Assembly (NCBI GenBank): GCA_027335515.1
Contig: DAHWHT010000066.1
Span: 1-10,592, forward strand
DNA length: 10,592 bases
Direction of reading: 5' to 3'
Source of the DNA: Clostridia bacterium
GTDB lineage: Bacteria; Bacillota_E; RBS10-35; JAJYVN01
The notes under the pieces were generated by a model. The model was not told the DNA's origin and searched no databases. It was given only the letters and a program-made list of their open reading frames with translations. A program made the translations under genes and the position numbers. Positions 5,832-10,592 of the stretch are shown one piece after another. Position 1 is the stretch's first letter, and each line of letters begins with the position of its first letter.

Positions 5832-7463
5832 TCAACCGCCGACCCGCACACCGCAACTGCCACTATCCTTGGGAGGCGCGCCCCATGCCTTGTCCCACAC
5901 GTAGGCCGCGGCTCCCGTCTCAGTCTGATTCTGGGGGTGCCCACACAGCCAGGTGAATCCGGGCATGCCAAAGACCAATTGCGCCCCAACCAGGTGGTGG
6001 CTGATCACGGCGGCGTACGCGATGTGGACCTCGGCGTATAGCGCCTTGTCCGCCGCCCCCCACGATGATGTGTTGCTGCACCACTGGATGGGGGTCGAGA
6101 CCAGGGAGGTTGGGGCTGGACTACCGGCACTGCCGAGATACGAGTCGTATGTCTCGGCGTAGATCTCTTCGGCAGTGCTGAGCGCTGTGCAGTCCTGACT
6201 GCTTACCGTGCCGCTCCGGCTGCTGGTCGGAGTGGGAGGCGCTACCGCGGTCGGCACGATCAATATCCACTTCACGCCGCCGTCCGTGGTGGTCCATAGG
6301 TGCGACAGGTCCTTCCAGGCAAAGCCGACCGTGGAACTCACGAACTGGACGTTGTACTTGCCCATCCCGCCCGTGGGCGGCTTGGTGACGTCAATCGTCT
6401 TCCAGTTGGCGCCGGCATCGGTGGTCACCAGCAGCGATCCCGTGGTGCTGAGGAGGAACCACGTTTGGGCGTTCGCAAAGCTCAGGCCCATGGAGGCGCT
6501 CGTCGCCGGATCCGGAGTACTCACCGGCACCCAAGAGGAGCCACCATCTTGGGTGCGCCAAACGACCGTAACGTCCTTGCCTCCGGCGCCGAAGTCGACA
6601 AGGGTCGCTGTGAACACGCCGTCTTGTTGACCAAAAAACGTCGGCGGGGCTAGCGGGTTGATCTGGGCGTTGGACAGGGAGATGCCCTTAGGCGCTGTCA
6701 GGGTGGCTTGCGCCCACGTCTTACCCCCATCAGTCGTCTGGTAGAGCGGGATCGCCCCGCGGGCAGGCAGTTGGAGGACCGCCCACCCGGTCGTCGCACT
6801 ACTGAACGTTATGCCGCTCTTATCGCCGTACAGGGGCAGGCTGCCAGCGGAACTGCCGGTCTGCGCTGTATGATCGACCAACGTCCAGGTCGCGCCGCCG
6901 TCGGTCGTCGCAAAGATGTCGACCGCCTCCTGGCCCATCACCGCGCCAAGGTCGCGAACGAGCCAGCCATGCTGCGCATCGGCAAAGTCTATGAAGCCAG
7001 ACGACTGCTGTCCGGTGTCCTCGGTCGCGCCCGGTAGAGCGGTCACGGTCCACGTCTCGCCACCATCGGTGGTTTGAAGCACGTCGGAGGCGTCCACGAC
7101 CCAGGCATTCCGCGCGTCTAAGAAATACCAATAATAGTATCTGGCGCCGTCTTGCACGACGGTCCAACGCAAACCACCGTCGGTGGTCCGCAGGAGGGCA
7201 AGGTTGGTGATCGCCCAGCCGTCTTCAGCGGTGACCATCCGCAACTGCAGAAGGGTGCCGTATTGCGCCATGGGTTTAGTGGACGCCGCGACGGAGGGTG
7301 TCGACGACAACCCCGATGTAGGCTTCAAAGCCGTGGTGGTCGGGGGAGTCGTCGCGCGCGCGGCGATACGGTTAGTCGCTCGACCAGGGGCAACGCCACA
7401 GCCTGCCGCCAAGACGGTGACCAAAACAGCCGCGGCAATCACGCAGGGATGTCGACCCACCAC
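5832..7463 (-). CDS. Secreted lipoprotein with seven Asp-box (BNR/YCF48-like) repeats
   Basis: A 543-residue protein with a signal peptide and lipobox LAAG-C22, so it is anchored outside the cell membrane. A Thr/Ser/Pro-rich linker (about 30-65) leads to a beta-propeller with seven Asp-box turns of the form TTDGGxxW, near residues 93-100, 131-138, 186-193, 242-250, 303-311, 347-354 and 391-399. This fold resembles photosystem II assembly factor YCF48 and sialidase-type propellers; no sialidase catalytic set is claimed. A second Thr/Pro/Ser linker (403-420) joins a C-terminal domain of about 120 residues with Cys at 425, 462, 507 and 537, perhaps two disulfides. The start is GTG 7463 with GAGGGG 5-7 nt upstream. 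A role in binding a surface ligand or in envelope assembly is inference. Confidence 0.88.
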   Translation of the reverse strand: MVGRHPCVIAAAVLVTVLAAGCGVAPGRATNRIAARATTPPTTTALKPTSGLSSTPSVAASTKPMAQYGTLLQLRMVTAEDGWAITNLALLRTTDGGLRWTVVQDGARYYYWYFLDARNAWVVDASDVLQTTDGGETWTVTALPGATEDTGQQSSGFIDFADAQHGWLVRDLGAVMGQEAVDIFATTDGGATWTLVDHTAQTGSSAGSLPLYGDKSGITFSSATTGWAVLQLPARGAIPLYQTTDGGKTWAQATLTAPKGISLSNAQINPLAPPTFFGQQDGVFTATLVDFGAGGKDVTVVWRTQDGGSSWVPVSTPDPATSASMGLSFANAQTWFLLSTTGSLLVTTDAGANWKTIDVTKPPTGGMGKYNVQFVSSTVGFAWKDLSHLWTTTDGGVKWILIVPTAVAPPTPTSSRSGTVSSQDCTALSTAEEIYAETYDSYLGSAGSPAPTSLVSTPIQWCSNTSSWGAADKALYAEVHIAYAAVISHHLVGAQLVFGMPGFTWLCGHPQNQTETGAAAYVWDKAWGAPPKDSGSCGVRVGG

Positions 7464-7726
7464 GAATCCCCCTCGCCCGCACGATGTTCGGACCCGAAGG
7501 GGGGTTCCCTATCGGGGAGAGATGCCAAAAGCAGGGATGTGTGCGCGGCTTGTGTGGCCAAAGGTCGAGGATCCAACCCGGCGGCACCCATCCGGACGTC
7601 GCGACCCCGGACTCCGGGCCCAGCAGCGGCGCCAGCGTAGCCACAAGGACCAGTAGCACCGTGACCTGCCCCGTAGCCAGTTGTCGCGAGCAAAGCACGG
7701 ACGACCAAGCCTGCGATTCCCTTCAC
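7439..7726 (-). pseudogene. Small reading frame related to the 5401-5691 gene, probably frameshifted
   Basis: GTG 7726 with GGAGGT 8 nt upstream opens a 95-codon frame that overlaps the lipoprotein start by 25 nt. Its reading (KGIAGLVVRALLATTGYGAGHG...) looks Gly/Ala-rich and unconvincing. The neighbouring frame, starting at GTG 7698, reads VTVLLVLVATLAPLLGPESGVATSGW, clearly like LVGPLVLVATLAPVLGQQARVATW of the 5401-5691 protein. The ribosome site is therefore in one frame and the homologous membrane segment in another, which suggests a frameshift after the first 15-20 codons. The upstream bases also match those of the other copy. An intact gene in either frame cannot be excluded. Confidence 0.45.
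7627..7653. repeat. Direct repeat copy 2, shared with 5485-5511
   Basis: See 5485-5511: 25 of 27 bases are identical, both encoding LVLVATLAP on the minus strand. The two differences fall at third codon positions (CTC/CTT and GCC/GCT), so the protein is unchanged; this indicates past selection on the coding sequence. Confidence 0.75.
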
Positions 7727-7842
7727 TGGAACCAACCTCCGTCTGCTTAGGACGCCAGAAGGGGTGCGAGGGTTCCCTTCTTGGTTACGCTGCCACGATG
7801 TCGGCGACCGCCGATGGGGCACACTGTGGCGCGGCCACTCGG

Positions 7843-9588
7843 CTATCCCGACCGCCGCGCAACGACCGAGACGAAGCGCCCGTCGGTGATGGACCAATCG
7901 GCGGCCGGGCGGCGGCGGAAGCCCTCGCGAACCCGTCGCTCAAAGTCCTCCTCCGTCTGCGCGAGATGTTCCCCGCCGTGGCCCCGCAGCAGCAAGCGCA
8001 CCAACCCAATCTGCCGCCACACTGCAACCGCCAGATCCGCCGACGGAAACTCTATTGTGTGGGGTCCAACGACCCTAGACCGTTCCACACTCAGCCCGGC
8101 GGCCGCCATCAGATCCTCCAGTTCTCCCGAGTGGAGGAAGGGGTGCCGCACGGGGAACCCTTCCTCCTCCATCGCTTGGCGGATGGGTTCCATGGCCTCC
8201 TCCCAGGCTGGCCGCCAGGAGTGCTCCAGGCCGGCGCTGATGGCCACCCGACCGCCGGGACGGACGACCCGAGCCATCTCCCGCAGTGCCGTCAGCGCAT
8301 CCGTGAAGTGCAGGAACAAGGCGCCCAAGGCGAGGTCTGCCGTCGCCGAGGCCAAGGGCAGGTCCTCTGCAGGCGCCCTCACAAACCGCACCCAGTCCAA
8401 CCCTCGCTCTTCCGCGTGCTGGCGGGCCGCCTGCAACTGCGGCCCAGACGGGTCCGTCACGAGCAACTGCCCCTGCCGGCCGATCCGTTCCGCTAACCCT
8501 CCATCGAAGGTGATCCGGCCGGAGCCCGCCCCCACTTCCACGACAGCCGTGCCTGGCTCGGGGTCCACGAAGTCGACGAACTCGCGAGCCTGTTCCACCG
8601 CCCGGGCATACTGGGCCTGGAAGTAGGACTCGAACTCCGGTCCAAAACCGGCACTGAACGCGCCCGGCCGTGGCTGTGCCCGGTCATCCCCCGGCTGCCG
8701 TAACGCGGACCGGCCTTCCCGTGTCAGGATGATCCGCCCGCCGCTGGCCGCCGGCAGCAGCACGCCCTTGCGCTCGTAGAGCACGTCGTCGGCGCGCTGC
8801 ACGGCCCGTTGCAGCCCACCCGGCCCGAAGGCGGCCACGCCATGGCTCATTCGGGGGACGATGGGCAGGTCCGCCGATGCGGCCGCGACGCGGCGCACGG
8901 CCTCTTGTGCCCACGCTTCGGCGGCGGCCTCGTCCGGGTCCGGCAGCACGGCGACAAACTCGTCCCCACCATACCGGACCGCCAAGGCACCTGATGGAAC
9001 AAGGGAGGCGAGCGCTTGACCCGCGGCGGCCAGCAGTCTGTCCCCAGCGCCATGCCCGTGCAGGTCGTTGACTTCCTTCAGGTCGTCCAGGTCGAGAAAC
9101 ACGACGCATCCAGAGCGCGAAGACCAGGCTGCCGCCTCACGTTCCCAGAGGTGCCGGTTGCCAAGGCCGGTCACAGAGTCCCGCAGAGCCCATTCCGGCA
9201 CATCGGAGAGAACGGCTGCCATGGACCCTTCGATGATGAACAACGCGCCCAGTGGCGGCGTGGTGCTGTTGAGGGGGGTGTAGAGGATCGACACTTGTCG
9301 CACCTGTCCGTCCGGGGTCGTGATCCGGCAAGGGAGGCGCGGATGGGCTCCTGGCGGCGAGATCCGCCGCCAGGCATCGCCCTCACCGTCGGACGGGACG
9401 ATGCCGAGGGTTGGTATCGCCGGCTGCCCCAGGATGGCGCCCGGCTCCACCCCCCAGAACGACAGGGCGCTGCTGTTCATGTCCACGATGCGGCACTCGC
9501 CGTCCACCAGGCATACAGGGACTGGCAGGCCGTCAAACAGTGCGAGCCGGGGATGATGGTCGAAGGCAGACTGCTCCTGGGTGTTCAT
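7843..9588 (-). CDS. PAS - GGDEF - SAM-dependent methyltransferase fusion protein
   Basis: A 581-residue protein with no membrane segment, so probably cytoplasmic. Residues about 12-122 form a PAS-like sensor (LFDGLPVPVCLVDGECRIVDMNSSAL). Residues about 134-290 form a GGDEF domain: RDSVTGLGNRHLW, VVFLDLDDLKEVNDLHGHGAGDRLL with metal-binding Asp, and an intact RYGGDEF (205-211), so c-di-GMP synthesis is likely. The inhibitory site (RxxD five residues before GGDEF) is replaced by PSGA (198-201). After a linker of about 25 residues comes a class I methyltransferase (about 315-580) with VVEVGAGSGRIT (349-360), acidic TD (378-379) and VVRPGGRVAIS (441-451), of the UbiE/Methyltransf_11 type. The substrate is unknown. 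It lies 32 nt after the small upstream gene and is likely cotranscribed. The start has no clear ribosome site, so translational coupling is possible. Confidence 0.9.
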   Translation of the reverse strand: MNTQEQSAFDHHPRLALFDGLPVPVCLVDGECRIVDMNSSALSFWGVEPGAILGQPAIPTLGIVPSDGEGDAWRRISPPGAHPRLPCRITTPDGQVRQVSILYTPLNSTTPPLGALFIIEGSMAAVLSDVPEWALRDSVTGLGNRHLWEREAAAWSSRSGCVVFLDLDDLKEVNDLHGHGAGDRLLAAAGQALASLVPSGALAVRYGGDEFVAVLPDPDEAAAEAWAQEAVRRVAAASADLPIVPRMSHGVAAFGPGGLQRAVQRADDVLYERKGVLLPAASGGRIILTREGRSALRQPGDDRAQPRPGAFSAGFGPEFESYFQAQYARAVEQAREFVDFVDPEPGTAVVEVGAGSGRITFDGGLAERIGRQGQLLVTDPSGPQLQAARQHAEERGLDWVRFVRAPAEDLPLASATADLALGALFLHFTDALTALREMARVVRPGGRVAISAGLEHSWRPAWEEAMEPIRQAMEEEGFPVRHPFLHSGELEDLMAAAGLSVERSRVVGPHTIEFPSADLAVAVWRQIGLVRLLLRGHGGEHLAQTEEDFERRVREGFRRRPAADWSITDGRFVSVVARRSG

Positions 9589-9620
9589 GCCATGTTTGTT
9601 CCGCGCCGTTCGCCAGAAAC

Positions 9621-9911
9621 CTACGCCAGCCGCACGGACTTGGAACCGCCGCTCGCGCGAGGCAGACTCACTGACGCATCATCGGACCGCACATATGCCC
9701 GAGCGGCCTGACGGACGACGGACTCCGGAGCGAGCGCGAGCACCACGCCGGGGCCGTCTATCACGTCACCGAGCACCTCTCCAAGCGCTGCGAACATCAA
9801 CTCGCGCGGGTGCGTGGCCGGTCCTGTGGGAACAGCCTGCCGCGCCAGGGCCGCCAAGGCCGCGACCTCTCCAGGTTCCAAGTACACAAGACCCTTGCCA
9901 TTCCTCCACAT
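9621..9911 (-). CDS. Small protein of unknown function, first gene of the GGDEF-methyltransferase unit
   Basis: A 96-residue frame starting at ATG 9911 with AAGGTGG only 4-5 nt upstream, a strong ribosome site. The product is not recognised. It begins MWRNGKGLVYLEPGEVAALAALARQ and has a hydrophobic/acidic middle (LMFAALGEVLGDVIDGPGVVLALAPESVV) and a Ser-rich tail; there is no signal peptide or clear membrane helix. The stop is 32 nt before the PAS-GGDEF-methyltransferase gene on the same strand, so the two probably form an operon. A regulatory or adaptor role for the larger enzyme is only a guess from position. Confidence 0.65.
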   Translation of the reverse strand: MWRNGKGLVYLEPGEVAALAALARQAVPTGPATHPRELMFAALGEVLGDVIDGPGVVLALAPESVVRQAARAYVRSDDASVSLPRASGGSKSVRLA

Positions 9912-9955
9912 GCCGCCACCTTACGACTTGTCTGCCGCGAACCTTGTCGAAACCA

Positions 9956-9984
9956 GTCGCACAGCACTCAGTCGCCCGTGTCAA
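9956..9984 (-). promoter_or_regulatory. Candidate promoter of the 9911/9588 operon
   Basis: On the minus strand a consensus TTGACA (9984-9979) lies about 70 nt upstream of ATG 9911. At 17 nt spacing the -10 is TGCGAC (9961-9956), a poor match. The -35 is the main evidence. Confidence 0.35.
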
Positions 9985-10057
9985 ACCAGAACGAACCATC
10001 AAGTAGCGCGAAGCACTTTGGCGCGGTGGGCAGCCCTGTCGTTCCCCCCAGGAGCCC

Positions 10058-10090
10058 GCCACGGCGCCGGAACCCACCGTGGCCCTTTTT
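10058..10090 (+). terminator. Orphan intrinsic terminator on the plus strand
   Basis: GCCACGG (10058-10064) and CCGTGGC (10077-10083) pair around a 12-nt loop that itself contains GGCGCC; CCTTTTT follows. No plus-strand gene ends nearby: the closest annotated genes read leftward. It may stop antisense transcription, terminate a small RNA, or be left from a lost gene. Confidence 0.5.
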
Positions 10091-10592
10091 CCCCCCACCC
10101 GGCACGCCATCGCGCCCCTGTGGGGCGCCAGACGCCTTCTGCGGTGAAGAACAAGCAGCGCTCAGAAACCTTTGGGCCAGGCCGGATTCCGGGCCTCCCC
10201 TGAAACCCGGCGCCCCGTCCGTCGCCAGCTTGCTCGCCTCCGCCTTTTGCGCGCGGGAAGGGTGCGCCTGCGCCTGATCCTCGCGGTGCTGCGCCCGCTC
10301 CGGTGATGCTCGGCCGCCTTTGGCGCCCTACCGGCGCGGCTCCGGCTCCTTCATCTGCTCCTATCCGGGGCGTGCCCCAGTGTGGGCGACCCGGCGGGGG
10401 AGGGGGATGTGTGGAGCATGCGGGAGCCGTTGAGACAGAGGCAGTTTCGGGAATTAGCCGGTTTCTCGAAGCCGGCAAGAGTAAGGTACCGGCAGACCGG
10501 CAAGGGACAAGCCGGGTCGAGCATACCAGTGAACGGAACCGGGGGGAGGGGAGACTCGTGCAGCCGGAGGAGCAAGCCGAACGCCACGTGCA
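10091..10592. other. Gene-poor right end; possible start of an unidentified gene or mobile element
   Basis: Up to about 10395 the sequence is C/G-rich with several open but low-complexity frames, and nothing in it looks like a known protein. From about 10395 the composition changes to purine-rich. ATG 10418 (GGAG 3 nt before it, GGGGGAGGGGG further up) opens a plus-strand frame that runs off the window: MREPLRQRQFRELAGF..., unrecognised. The same stretch can fold (GCCGGTTT-CTCG-AAGCCGGC, 10457-10475) and contains a GTGTG at 10409-10413. This could be the 5' part of a group II intron with its structured RNA, but no domain V or reverse transcriptase is visible, so it is only a possibility. Confidence 0.3.

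Noticed and set aside
7757..7781. AGAAGGG/CCCTTCT stem after the methyltransferase fusion gene as a terminator
   Set aside because: The stem is real but has a long loop and no U-tract on either side.
9999..10478. 159-codon minus-strand frame in the right intergenic region
   Set aside because: It is rich in Gly, Ala, Pro and Arg, has no recognisable domain and runs through the orphan terminator stem; typical of chance frames in GC-rich DNA.

Overview
The window is high-GC bacterial DNA with strong GGAGG-type ribosome binding sites, an M-box magnesium riboswitch and intrinsic terminators. These signs fit a high-GC Gram-positive lineage, either a GC-rich Firmicute of the Thermaerobacter/Sulfobacillus kind or, less likely, an actinobacterium. 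No rRNA, tRNA, CRISPR array or complete mobile element was found.

Left part (1-1140). A divalent-metal transporter of the NRAMP family is read leftward and cut by the window edge. Its first-helix motif is D-A-G-G rather than the D-P-G-N of Mn/Fe transporters. It sits behind a leader of about 500 nt that starts at a good -35/-10 promoter (842-870) and carries a recognisable M-box aptamer (677-834) and an intrinsic terminator (601-632). Next come an unexplained structured stretch with a possible 24-codon leader ORF (503-577) and a second intrinsic terminator (436-463). The Mg2+-sensing RNA and the altered metal site both suggest a Mg2+ importer of the NRAMP-related magnesium transporter type. 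A hairpin-rich spacer separates this unit from a divergent metal-resistance operon.

Metal-efflux operon (1096-3165, + strand). A symmetrical operator precedes a CadC-like ArsR-family sensor (1141-1530), a short CDF-like membrane protein with Cys pairs where metal ligands are expected (1511-2155), and a full-length His-rich CDF exporter of the CzcD/ZitB type (2173-3165). The genes overlap or are 17 nt apart and look like one Cd/Zn/Pb-type detoxification unit.

Middle (3166-5322). A 366-nt spacer precedes an SLC13/DASS-like permease carrying two RCK_C (TrkA-C) domains between its membrane halves.

Right part (5401-9911, all - strand). In transcription order: a 96-residue protein of unknown function; a soluble PAS-GGDEF-SAM-methyltransferase fusion; a small reading frame that looks like a decayed relative of another small gene; a lipoprotein with seven Asp-box (BNR/YCF48-like) repeats; and a 96-residue membrane protein with an internal repeat. 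The small genes at 5401-5691 and 7439-7726 share sequence both in their coding parts and upstream, which suggests a local duplication.

Right end (9912-10592). No convincing complete gene. It holds a possible promoter for the leftward unit, an orphan plus-strand terminator, and a final 190 bases of different base composition that could be the edge of another gene or a mobile element.

The most unusual items are the PAS-GGDEF-methyltransferase fusion, the small CDF protein with a CxxxC metal site, and the multi-part leader between the M-box and the NRAMP gene.
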